Below are positions 8,776-15,672 of a stretch of 64,000 bases of DNA, piece by piece. How positions within the stretch are numbered: the stretch's first letter is position 1; each line of letters opens with the position of its first letter. The stretch covers positions 9,170,161 to 9,234,160 of the forward strand of contig NZ_CM002285.1 in NCBI RefSeq assembly GCF_000497445.1. The letters are read 5' to 3'. The notes under the pieces are model-generated. The model was given only the letters and a program-made list of their open reading frames with translations, made no database searches and was not told where the DNA came from. Source of the stretch: Streptomyces roseochromogenus subsp. oscitans DS 12.976 (GTDB taxonomy: Bacteria > Actinomycetota > Actinomycetes > Streptomycetales > Streptomycetaceae). The position numbers were made by a program, and so were the translations under genes.

Positions 8776-9309
8776 TCAAGCCGGCGCAGTGACGGGAGGT
8801 GTCACTTGGTAGCAGCGTCGGTCACGGATCAGGGCCCACAGAACGTTCACGCGCCGGCGGGCGAGAGCGAGCACGGCCTGGACATGGCGTTTGCCCTCGG
8901 CACACCGTCTCGCCTGCGACGGCGGTGTGCTGCCGCTCGGCGGCCTCGACGGCTTTGACGGTTTTGACGGCGAGAGCCTCGGGGTTGCGAGCCTTCCGGT
9001 TGCGCAGCCAGGCAGTGGACCAGTTCCTGGCCGTGATTGACGGGCGATCAGCGGGCCGGGGCCGCCGCCCGCCATGTCCAAGGCCCAGGTGACCTCTCTG
9101 CCGTCTGCGAGGTCCAGGACATCTCCGATCAGCTTCAGCAGGTCGGGCTCGTCGTTGGCCACCCGTCGGGACAGCCGTGCGTTGCCCTCGTCGTCCAGGA
9201 CCAGGCACTGGTGGTGGGTTGTGCCGCAGTCGGTCCCGGCCCATATCCGGCTCAGAGTGCTCCAGCTCGTCGTGCGTGCAGTACGTACCACGGACGGCGT
9301 CGCCGGCAT
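8776..9309 (-). pseudogene. IS110-family transposase remnant
   Basis: The N-terminal DEDD-type nuclease start is recognisable (IWAGTDCGTTHH, then RRVANDEPDLLKLIGDVL and VTWALDMAGGG), followed without the catalytic centre by the typical IS110 C-terminal end (GKRHVQAVLALARRRVNVLW). Intermediate pieces such as RKARNPEALAVKTVKAVE appear in a different frame, so there is both internal deletion and frameshift. A functional IS110 transposase is around 400 residues; under 180 remain. No terminal repeats or target duplications were found, which fits IS110, whose members usually lack them. It is the only transposase trace in the window. Confidence 0.75.
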
Positions 9310-9516
9310 TGTTCTACACAGCGACCTGTTCGCATTTCCCGATCGGCGGCCGAGCCGTCGTGGGGAGCCGGGCGGCCAAGCCTACCGAGCCACAGCTGGC
9401 AGCCGCATGAAAGCCACACCCAGCCCCCTGGTGCCACAACCCTACGAATGGCTGGGGCGGACCCAGGAAGAAGGGTAGAGCCGCACGACCGGGGGACCCG
9501 TTCCCGACGAAGCAGC

Positions 9517-10104
9517 CTAGGCCGCGGCGTCCGCGATGACCGTGGTGACGACCTTCTCGACCTCGCCGGTCGCCGGTGGAGTGTCTTCCCGTCCGGCGAA
9601 CAGGAGATGGGCGGCGCCGATCAACGTGGGTGCGAGCGCCTCGATGTCGGCGTCGGCTGCGACCCGCCCCCGTTCGCGCTCGACGGCGAGGTAGGAGCGG
9701 ATCATGTCGGTGGCTTCCCGCAGCACCGGAATGCCGCCACCTGTGACCTCGCGCAGTCTGGTGCGTACGGCGTCGCGGGAGACGACGAGACCGACGATCT
9801 TCAGGGCGATCGATTCGAACAGGCCGGTCAGCGTGTGGGTCAGGTTGTCGACGACCCTGCCGGTGCCGGCGGACTCGCGCAGCGCGATGGCCTGAGCCTC
9901 GATCCGGCCGATGCGGTCCAGGACGAACTGGACGAGGAAGTCGTCGAAGTCCGCGAAGTGCCGGTGCAGCAGGCCCTTGGCGACCCCCGCCTCGGTGGTG
10001 ACCGCCCGGCTGGTCAACGCGTTCGCCCCGTCCCGGAGCAGCACGCGCTCCGCGGCGGCGAACAGTTGCTCACGCGCGTCGCGCAGAGCGATCCCTGTCG
10101 GCAC
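9517..10104 (-). CDS. TetR-family transcriptional regulator
   Basis: A roughly 195-residue repressor. The N-terminal helix-turn-helix is clear: ALRDAREQLFAAAERVLLRDG, then TSRAVTTEAGVAKGLLHRHFADFDDFL. The C-terminal ligand domain is helical and family-nonspecific. I place the start at the GTG at 10104, which has GTGAGG 6 bases upstream, rather than the GTG at 10116, whose only candidate Shine-Dalgarno touches it. It diverges from the methyltransferase at 10176, and the gap between them contains a large perfect inverted repeat that covers the promoter, so autoregulation and control of the methyltransferase are expected. Confidence 0.85.
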   Translation of the reverse strand: MPTGIALRDAREQLFAAAERVLLRDGANALTSRAVTTEAGVAKGLLHRHFADFDDFLVQFVLDRIGRIEAQAIALRESAGTGRVVDNLTHTLTGLFESIALKIVGLVVSRDAVRTRLREVTGGGIPVLREATDMIRSYLAVERERGRVAADADIEALAPTLIGAAHLLFAGREDTPPATGEVEKVVTTVIADAAA

Positions 10105-10139
10105 TGCACACCTCACCCTTCTCGAATCGCGCTCACCCG

Positions 10140-10183
10140 TTGTCGAGTGGGCATGCGCCCACTTATAGTGGGCGCATGCCCAC
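10140..10183 (+). promoter_or_regulatory. Promoter with TetR-type operator overlapping a start codon
   Basis: Arms GTGGGCATGCGCCCAC (10147-10162) and GTGGGCGCATGCCCAC (10168-10183) are exact reverse complements separated by TTATA. Each arm is itself nearly palindromic, so GTGGGC occurs four times. The -10 TATAGT (10164-10169) sits in the spacer, with TTGTCG (10140-10145) 18 bases upstream as -35. The methyltransferase ATG at 10176 lies inside the right arm, 6 bases after the -10. Confidence 0.75.
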
Positions 10184-10997
10184 TTTACCTTCGGCGCATC
10201 ACGGGCGCCTTACCGAGCACGAGGCACACACGCAGCGGAGTGTGGCGGAGTCGTACGGCACGGATGCCGAGCGGTACGACCGGACCCGGCCCCGCTACCC
10301 CGACGCCCTGGTGGAGCGCATCATCGCCGCCGGCCGCGGCCGCGACATCCTCGACGTGGGCGCGGGCACCGGTATCGCCGGACTGGCCTTCCAAAGCGCT
10401 GGTTGCACGGTGCTGGGGGTCGAGCCCGACCCACGGATGGCGGATTTCGCGCGCCACAAGGGACTTGAGGTCGAGGTCGCCAGGTTCGAGGACTGGGACC
10501 CGGCCGGCCGGATCTTCGACACGCTGATCGCCGGGACGGCCTGGCACTGGATCGACCCGGTGGCCGGCGCCGCCAAGGCGGCCCGCACGCTCCGGCCCGG
10601 CGCTCGACTGGCCCTGTTCTGGAACGCGTTCCGGCCCGCCCGCGAGGTGGCCGAGGCGTTCGGCGCCGTCTACGCCCGGGTGCTGCCCGACTCGCCGATC
10701 TACCAGCGCGCGATGGCCGGCCCGCAGAGCAGCGTGGGCGTGCTCGCCAGGGCGTCCGGAGGGCTCGCACAGTCAGGCGCGTTCGGCGAACCCGAGCAGT
10801 GGCACTTCGACTGGGACCGTCACTACACCCGTGAGGAGTGGCTGGACCAAGTGCCGACCTTCGGCGGCCACGGCCGGCTCCCCTCGGCCGAACTGGATGC
10901 CCTCCTCGCCGGCCTCGGAGACGCCATCGACGCGATTGGCGGCAGCTTCACCATGCACTACACCGCGCTGGTGCTGACCAGCGTGCGCACCTCGTGA
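10176..10997 (+). CDS. Class I SAM-dependent methyltransferase
   Basis: A 273-residue cytosolic methyltransferase. Motif I is ILDVGAGTGIAGLAF, the acidic residue binding the SAM ribose is in GVEPDPRM, and the later AGTAWHWIDP stretch is typical of the methyltransferase-11/UbiE-like group found beside TetR regulators. The ATG at 10176 has no Shine-Dalgarno and sits about where transcription should begin, predicting a leaderless message; an upstream in-frame GTG at 10140 lies within the promoter. The substrate is not indicated. Expression is probably controlled by the divergent TetR through the palindrome that contains its own start codon. Confidence 0.8.
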   Translation: MPTLPSAHHGRLTEHEAHTQRSVAESYGTDAERYDRTRPRYPDALVERIIAAGRGRDILDVGAGTGIAGLAFQSAGCTVLGVEPDPRMADFARHKGLEVEVARFEDWDPAGRIFDTLIAGTAWHWIDPVAGAAKAARTLRPGARLALFWNAFRPAREVAEAFGAVYARVLPDSPIYQRAMAGPQSSVGVLARASGGLAQSGAFGEPEQWHFDWDRHYTREEWLDQVPTFGGHGRLPSAELDALLAGLGDAIDAIGGSFTMHYTALVLTSVRTS

Positions 10998-11029
10998 AAG
11001 GTCCCCGTGCCGACCAGAGTGTTCCCATG

Positions 11030-11126
11030 TGGCGGAGAGGGCAGGATTTGAACCTGCGTGGGCCTGGTGGACCCGACCACGAGGCGTGCTCGCTGGTCCC
11101 CGATCCACCACTCCGGGCACCTCACC
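11030..11126 (-). pseudogene. tRNA-Ser-like element, degenerate anticodon arm
   Basis: Read on the minus strand this 97-nt stretch begins GGTGAGGTG, has a D-arm (CCCG/CGGG stem), a variable-arm hairpin (GGGTC/GGCCC), an intact T-arm (GCAGG-TTCAAAT-CCTGC) and ends in an acceptor strand plus encoded CCA. Length and variable arm are those of a type II tRNA, and the ends resemble bacterial tRNA-Ser. The acceptor pairs 6 of 7, with a T-T mismatch. The anticodon arm is abnormal: ACCA and CGAG pair with CTCG and TGGT around a 5-nt loop, leaving no normal 7-nt anticodon loop. It is most likely a decayed tRNA gene or tRNA-like RNA; no other tRNA is visible in the window. Confidence 0.5.
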
Positions 11127-11303
11127 TCGTTCCCGGCCCCGGTCGGTGTCCGGTGCCGTTCACGTGAATCAGATTGGCAGAGCCTGCTGACGGGGGACTG
11201 ACGTACCGCTGAGGGGATCTGTGGGGTCTGGCGAGCGGGTCGGCGATCTGACCAAGCTCGGTGTCAACCGCACTCGGACCGTACCGAGAGGAGAGGACCC
11301 TGC

Positions 11304-11969
11304 ATGGATGGGGATGTCGACGCCCTGCTGGCAGAGCAGAGGGACTACTACAGGGCGGCCGCGGCCGAATACGACCGGCCCTATGAGCGGGTCGAAGAAC
11401 TGCGGGACTTGCTGGCTTTCGTCGATGAACTCCCGGTCATCGGCGATGTGTTGGAGTTGGCCTGCGGAACGGGCCAGTGGACGGCCAGGCTCGCGGAGCG
11501 GGCGCGGTCGGTGACGGCTGTCGATGCGGCGGCCGAGGTCCTGGCGCTGGCCCGGGTGCGCACCGAGTCGCCCACGGTCCGCTTCCTAGAGGCCGACCTC
11601 TTCGAATGGCAGCCGCCGCGCCGCTACGACACCGTGTTCTTCGCCTTCTGGCTCTCCCATGTCCCGCCGTCGCGGTTCGCCGACTTCTGGAGCACCGTCG
11701 CCGCCGCGCTCGCGCCGGGCGGCAAAGCGATCTTCATCGACGACGGCCCCGCCGCTGTCGCTGCCACTGAGGAGGAAGTCCTGGCGAACCTGCCCGTCCC
11801 GGCGGCGCTGCGTCGGCTGGACGACGGCAGTCAGTACCGCATCGTGAAGGTGTTCCACGATGTCCGGACGCTCACGGACGACCTCACCGCGCTGGGGTGG
11901 TCGGTTCGTATCCGGCCCGTGGCCTGGAATTTCATCGGCATCGCGGAGCCGCCGACGGCCGTCGGCTGA
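11304..11969 (+). CDS. Class I SAM-dependent methyltransferase
   Basis: A 221-residue methyltransferase unrelated in detail to the one at 10176. Motif I is VLELACGTGQWTARL, the SAM-ribose acidic residue is in VTAVDAAAE, and FFAFWLSHVP occupies the post-II position; the C-terminal part (RIRPVAWNFIGIAEP) resembles small-molecule methyltransferases of Streptomyces. The ATG at 11304 is preceded by GAGAGGAGAGGA. It follows the tRNA-like element by 177 bases and is 128 bases from xdhC on the same strand, so it may be transcribed alone. Substrate unknown. Confidence 0.8.
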   Translation: MDGDVDALLAEQRDYYRAAAAEYDRPYERVEELRDLLAFVDELPVIGDVLELACGTGQWTARLAERARSVTAVDAAAEVLALARVRTESPTVRFLEADLFEWQPPRRYDTVFFAFWLSHVPPSRFADFWSTVAAALAPGGKAIFIDDGPAAVAATEEEVLANLPVPAALRRLDDGSQYRIVKVFHDVRTLTDDLTALGWSVRIRPVAWNFIGIAEPPTAVG

Positions 11970-12097
11970 GCGACGGCGGGACTCGAGCGGAGCGTATCGC
12001 ACGCAGCCTGGGGCGCCTTACTAGAATTCCCGTAACGGTGCCGCCGCTGACCAGGCGGTTCCCGGTGCCGACGCCCGGACGAGGAGGGACCGCGATC

Positions 12098-13048
12098 ATG
12101 CGTGAGCTGGCGGAGACGGCCCGGCAGTGGGCGGCGCAGGGACGTACGGGCGTTCTCGCCCGCCCCCTCACCGAGCAGGGCTTCGGCCCCCGGCACCCTG
12201 CCGACGCGGTCCTGATCGACCAGGATGGTCGGTGCTACGGCACCCTGTACCGCGGTGTGTTCGACGAGTACTTGGCCGCGGAGGCCGCCGCTCTGCCCGC
12301 GGGCCACACCGCATGCGTACGTGCGGTCTCCGTCCACGATGACGACGTGAAGCGGGCCGGAATGACCTGCGGCGGCCAGGCCGAGGTGCTGCTGCAATCC
12401 CTGCACACCGTGCCCGCCCGCTGGTGGGATCTGCTGGCCGAGGGAGCCGACGTCGCGCTGATCACCCAGTTGGACGAGCAGCACACCCGGGTGGCAAGCA
12501 CCGTGGCGACGACGGCGCCGGAGGGCGATGAAGGGCCCGCCCAGGCCGTCGCACGCGCTCGGGAACTGCTCACCCGCCGCCGGGCCGGTCGGGACGCCCG
12601 CTACACAGACGACGGACTCGTCCTCATCGAGACGTTCCCGGCCGTACCCCAACTGGTCATTGTGGGAGGAGGCGAACTCGCCGACCTGCTCACCGCGCAG
12701 GCCCAGCTGCTGGGCTGGCACGCCACGGTGGAGACCGCCGCGCAGGACGCCGTACGGCGGCTCGCCGAACGCCCGGCCGCCGCCTGCCTCATCGTCCTTT
12801 CGCATGAACCGGACGTCGACATCCCCGTCCTGTCCGCCGCGTTGACCAGCGGCATCTCTTACGTCGGTGCGCTGGGCTCACGCCGTACCCAGGCCCGGCG
12901 CGCTGCGGATCTCGTCAAGGCCGGCCTCGACGAGGAGCAGCTCGGGCGCATCCACGGCCCCATCGGCCTCGACCTGGGCGCCCGTACTCCGGCCGAGACG
13001 GCACTGGCCATCTGCGCCGAGGTGCTCGCCGCCCTCGACGGGCGCTAG
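12098..13048 (+). CDS. XdhC/CoxI family molybdoenzyme maturation factor
   Basis: A 316-residue protein with the two-part XdhC layout: an N-terminal XdhC/CoxI domain and a C-terminal Rossmann domain starting QLVIVGGGELADLL and ending around ISYVGALGSRRTQARR. XdhC proteins bind molybdenum cofactor and promote its sulfuration and insertion into xanthine dehydrogenase or CO dehydrogenase-type enzymes. The ATG at 12098 is preceded by GAGGAGGGA 8 bases upstream; the open frame extends further up only into non-coding-like residues. No molybdoenzyme subunit (coxL/M/S or xdhA/B) lies in this window, so it is an orphan here and must serve an enzyme encoded elsewhere, or be left over from a lost cluster. 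Confidence 0.8.
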   Translation: MRELAETARQWAAQGRTGVLARPLTEQGFGPRHPADAVLIDQDGRCYGTLYRGVFDEYLAAEAAALPAGHTACVRAVSVHDDDVKRAGMTCGGQAEVLLQSLHTVPARWWDLLAEGADVALITQLDEQHTRVASTVATTAPEGDEGPAQAVARARELLTRRRAGRDARYTDDGLVLIETFPAVPQLVIVGGGELADLLTAQAQLLGWHATVETAAQDAVRRLAERPAAACLIVLSHEPDVDIPVLSAALTSGISYVGALGSRRTQARRAADLVKAGLDEEQLGRIHGPIGLDLGARTPAETALAICAEVLAALDGR

Positions 13049-13149
13049 GCCCGCGTGCTGCGCGAGGCGGACGGGCCGATCCAGGTCGGTGACGGTGCCG
13101 GGAATCCGGTTGCGCATGCTCCAGCTCATTTGCTGGGCTGTGGTGGGCC

Positions 13150-13505
13150 GGACACGATGGACGACATGGTGGCCCTGGTGGCGACGAGCGGCCCTGTCTC
13201 CGACGGCGTGGACGTCCCTCCCGCAGAGCGCGGAACTGGCGCTGTTGCGGGCCGCGCTGGAGGCCGGGGTGCCCGTGCTGGGTGTGTGCCTCGGCGCTCA
13301 ACTGCTGGCGATCGCGGCGGGCGGCACCGCCCGGCCCGGTACCGGCGCGCGGATCGGCCGGGGTGACGTCCGCACGCCAGCCGCCACGCACACCGCCCCG
13401 CTGTTCGCCGCCGTGCCGGAGCTGCTGAGCGCCGGCTGGGACCTGACCTCCTACGAGGACGCCCCGCACCACTTCCTGGCGCACGCGTCCCGCCGGGCTG
13501 CTTGA
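13150..13505 (+). pseudogene. Class I glutamine amidotransferase fragment
   Basis: One frame gives DDMVALVATSGPVSDGVDVPPAER; after a frameshift near 13228 the next frame gives ELALLRAALEAGVPVLGVCLGAQLLAIAAGG, the nucleophile elbow of GATase1 proteins (Cys in GVCLGAQ), followed by RIGRGDVRT. The C-terminal part with the catalytic His/Glu is missing, replaced by unrelated sequence. It resembles the GMP-synthase-like stand-alone amidotransferases of actinobacteria. Non-functional. Confidence 0.65.
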
Positions 13506-13512
13506 AGGCGCG

Positions 13513-13595
13513 GATCGACCGTTCCTTCACCTCGCGGCGGCCGCCTGTTACGTGTCGCAGCCCTCGCTGTCGGCTGCGATACGACGGCTGGACCC
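13513..13595 (+). pseudogene. LysR helix-turn-helix fragment
   Basis: The plus-strand reading FLHLAAAACYVSQPSLSAAI, then RRLD, is the core of a LysR DNA-binding domain (usual form AAxxCxVSQPSLSxxIRxLE). Nothing before or after it belongs to a LysR protein. It is a short remnant joined directly to the amidotransferase fragment and overlapping the 3' end of the P-loop kinase on the other strand. Confidence 0.55.
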
Positions 13596-14183
13596 GGCGG
13601 CGGCCTCCATCCCGGCTTCCCGGACGATGCACTCCACGGTCTCCTCGGGAGAAAGGGCCGCGGTGTCGAACCACCAGCCGACATCGCCGAGTTCGCGCCT
13701 CATGGCGGCGTCGAGAGCGTCGTAACCGTCGAAGTCGAACCGCTCCCGAGGGTCCCTGATGGTGTTGCGGTACCGGCACACTTCGCTGCCCGGCGCGAGC
13801 ACGACGAACAATACCCGGCGAGCCGGGAGGAGGGAGACGAAGAAGTCCAGCTGTGCGCGGTCGGGGATCACCCAGTCGATAACCGGCGTGAAGCCGGCGT
13901 CGGCGAAGTTGTTCGCCAGCGTGCACAGATTGCGGTTGCACAACTCGACTTGCCGCGCCGCCTCTTCGGCCGGCTCGCCGAGCGCTCCGACGCGACCGCC
14001 GACCACCAGCCTGCTGATGAAATCGCCGTCGAGCCGGGCGGAGCGGGGCAGTTGCTCAGCGATGAGCCTGGTCACCGTCGACTTCCCAGCACCCGGCATC
14101 CCGGTCACGATCAGGCAGTCCGGTCTCTCAGCCGTGTTCACGTCCGCAATCGTGTCAGCGGGCGGGGTGGTCGGCAATCGCAT
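13548..14183 (-). CDS. P-loop nucleotide kinase-like protein
   Basis: A 211-residue ATP-binding protein of the AAA_33/chloramphenicol-phosphotransferase-like type. The Walker A motif is GMPGAGKST at about residues 28-36 after a short strand CLIVT, and a DGDFISRL motif follows the first helix, as in small-molecule kinases. Later FVVLAPGSEVCRYRN with an arginine and RDPRERFDFDG look like the lid and base-sensing segment. The last 20 residues run over the LysR HTH remnant and may be foreign, so the true C terminus could be altered. The start is uncertain (ATG 14183 or GTG 14141). Substrate is unknown; antibiotic phosphorylation is possible but not shown. Confidence 0.65.
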   Translation of the reverse strand: MRLPTTPPADTIADVNTAERPDCLIVTGMPGAGKSTVTRLIAEQLPRSARLDGDFISRLVVGGRVGALGEPAEEAARQVELCNRNLCTLANNFADAGFTPVIDWVIPDRAQLDFFVSLLPARRVLFVVLAPGSEVCRYRNTIRDPRERFDFDGYDALDAAMRRELGDVGWWFDTAALSPEETVECIVREAGMEAAAGSSRRIAADSEGCDT

Positions 14184-14286
14184 TTACCAGGTGTTCGCAG
14201 ACCGGGATGCCCGTTTCGTCCGGGCACGGCTGAAGAGCGGCCGTTGGGTCGGCGGCTGGTACGGCGACGACGAGGCCACCGCTTGA
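14180..14286 (+). pseudogene. C-terminal fragment of a DUF6338-like protein
   Basis: The frame reads RIYQVFADRDARFVRARLKSGRW and VGGWYGDDEA before the stop at 14286. The pattern FVRARLKSGRWVGGWYG is familiar from the C-terminal half of the streptomycete DUF6338 membrane-linked proteins. Nothing upstream on this strand continues it, since the kinase start abuts it on the other strand. Remnant only; call is from memory of the family. Confidence 0.4.
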
Positions 14287-14296
14287 TCCATGGGGA

Positions 14297-14321
14297 GGGG
14301 CTGGTGCCGGGCACCAGCCCC
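14297..14321 (-). terminator. Terminator of SGNH hydrolase gene
   Basis: GGGGCTGGTGC / GCACCAGCCCC form a perfect 11-bp stem with a 3-nt loop, 10 bases beyond the stop of the minus-strand gene. No U-tract, as is common in this kind of genome. Confidence 0.7.
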
Positions 14322-14330
14322 GAAGGTACG

Positions 14331-15614
14331 TCAGGTGCGCAGGAGCCGCAGGTCGACCGCGTCGGCCATGGCCTTCATGCCCGCGTCGCCGGGATGGAGG
14401 TGGTCGCCCGAGTCGTACGCCGGGTCGAGGGCGGCCGGGTTCGCGGGGTCACGCATGGCCCGGTCGAAGTCGATGACACCGTCGAAGGCACCGCTGGTGC
14501 GGATCCACCGGTTGACGCTCTGCCGGATCGCCTCGGCGGCAGGCGTGTAGTAGCCGTTGCCCTTGTCGGGCATCAGGGTCGCGCCGATGACGCGGACACG
14601 GGCGGCATGCGCCTCGTCGATCAGGGCGCGGTAGCCGTCGATGAGATCCTGGGCGGTCAGTGGCTGTCCGTCGGGGCCTGCGTTGTTGCCGATGTCGTTG
14701 ATGCCTTCGAGGAGGATCACGTCCTTGACACCTGGCCGGCCGAGGGCGTCGTGGCCGAAGCGCTTCAGGGCGCTGACCCCCTGCCACGGGTTCGGGACGT
14801 CGGTGAGGACCCGGTTGCCGCCGATACCGGCGTCGACGACGCTCAGCCTCTGCGGGCCCGGCCTGGCGCCCAGCCGGCGTGCGAGGAAGTCGGGCCAGCG
14901 GGTGTAGGTGCCGGTCGAGGAGCGGTAGCCGTCCGTGATGGAGTCGCCGAACGCGACGACGGTGCCCTTCGCGGTCGCGGACACGACGTCCAGTCCGGCC
15001 AGGTAGTACCAGGAGGTCCTGGTGGTGCCGAACGCGGCGGCGCCGTCGTCACCCGTGTGGTTGCCGTAGGCGATGTAGGTGGTGTCGAACGCGTCGGAGT
15101 GCCAGGTCGACATCCCCGTGCTGCCGGGCACGTACAGACTGACCAGCAGGTTCTCCCCGGTGCTGACTGAGATCGGGACGACGTCGCTGACCTCCTCGGC
15201 GCCGGCCGGGATCGTGAGGTGACGGGACTTGCCGAAGGTGACGTTCCGGATGGTGCCGCGCGTCGCCTCGCCCCCGCTCGCCTGGACGGCCACGTCCACG
15301 GCGCCGACGACGAGCGGGGTGGTGCTGTACCGGTTGGACAGGGTGATGCGGGCGCCCGAGCCCGCGATGCTGCTGTGCACCACCATCCGGATGGTTTCGT
15401 GGTCGAAGGACGGGCCGCCGGTCGTCATGCTGGGCGACCAGGCGCTGACCCGCGTGCCCTTGCCCTGCACCGACGGAGTGGCGGCGCTCGCCATGTGCGC
15501 GGTGCTCAACGGAACGACCGTCAGGGCCGTGCCGGTCACCGCGCCGAGCACGGACAGCAAGGATCTGCGCCGCGGTCGGCGACCCGCCGCCGTTCTTTCC
15601 TTTTCCGGGAACAT
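14331..15614 (-). CDS. Secreted SGNH/GDSL hydrolase
   Basis: A 427-residue exported esterase or lipase. A twin-arginine-like N-terminus (RRPRRRSLLSVLGAV) is followed by a hydrophobic stretch and cleavage around MASAATP. An N-terminal beta domain of about 190 residues precedes the SGNH domain: block I GDSITDG (catalytic Ser), block II/III GIGGNR and GIND, and block V DSGDHLHPGD with the Asp/His pair. RBS AGGAG precedes the ATG. It follows GH95 on the same strand by 58 bases and is probably the last gene of a secreted polysaccharide-degrading set. Removal of acyl or acetyl groups from the glycan is a reasonable role. Confidence 0.8.
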   Translation of the reverse strand: MFPEKERTAAGRRPRRRSLLSVLGAVTGTALTVVPLSTAHMASAATPSVQGKGTRVSAWSPSMTTGGPSFDHETIRMVVHSSIAGSGARITLSNRYSTTPLVVGAVDVAVQASGGEATRGTIRNVTFGKSRHLTIPAGAEEVSDVVPISVSTGENLLVSLYVPGSTGMSTWHSDAFDTTYIAYGNHTGDDGAAAFGTTRTSWYYLAGLDVVSATAKGTVVAFGDSITDGYRSSTGTYTRWPDFLARRLGARPGPQRLSVVDAGIGGNRVLTDVPNPWQGVSALKRFGHDALGRPGVKDVILLEGINDIGNNAGPDGQPLTAQDLIDGYRALIDEAHAARVRVIGATLMPDKGNGYYTPAAEAIRQSVNRWIRTSGAFDGVIDFDRAMRDPANPAALDPAYDSGDHLHPGDAGMKAMADAVDLRLLRT

Positions 15615-15672
15615 CCTTGATCTCTCCTACTCTTCTCCTCTGGACTCTCTGGCCACGTCTGCCGACCCGTCC

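Noticed and set aside
11030..11126. Selenocysteine tRNA
   Set aside because: Length is right, but there is no UCA anticodon and the D-stem is 4 bp rather than the 6 bp of tRNA-Sec.
10838..11167. Open frame containing MWRRGQDLNLRGPGG
   Set aside because: This is the antisense translation of the tRNA-like element, a well-known spurious protein.
13548..14183. Chloramphenicol phosphotransferase call for the P-loop protein
   Set aside because: Only the general kinase fold is visible; nothing specific to drug resistance.
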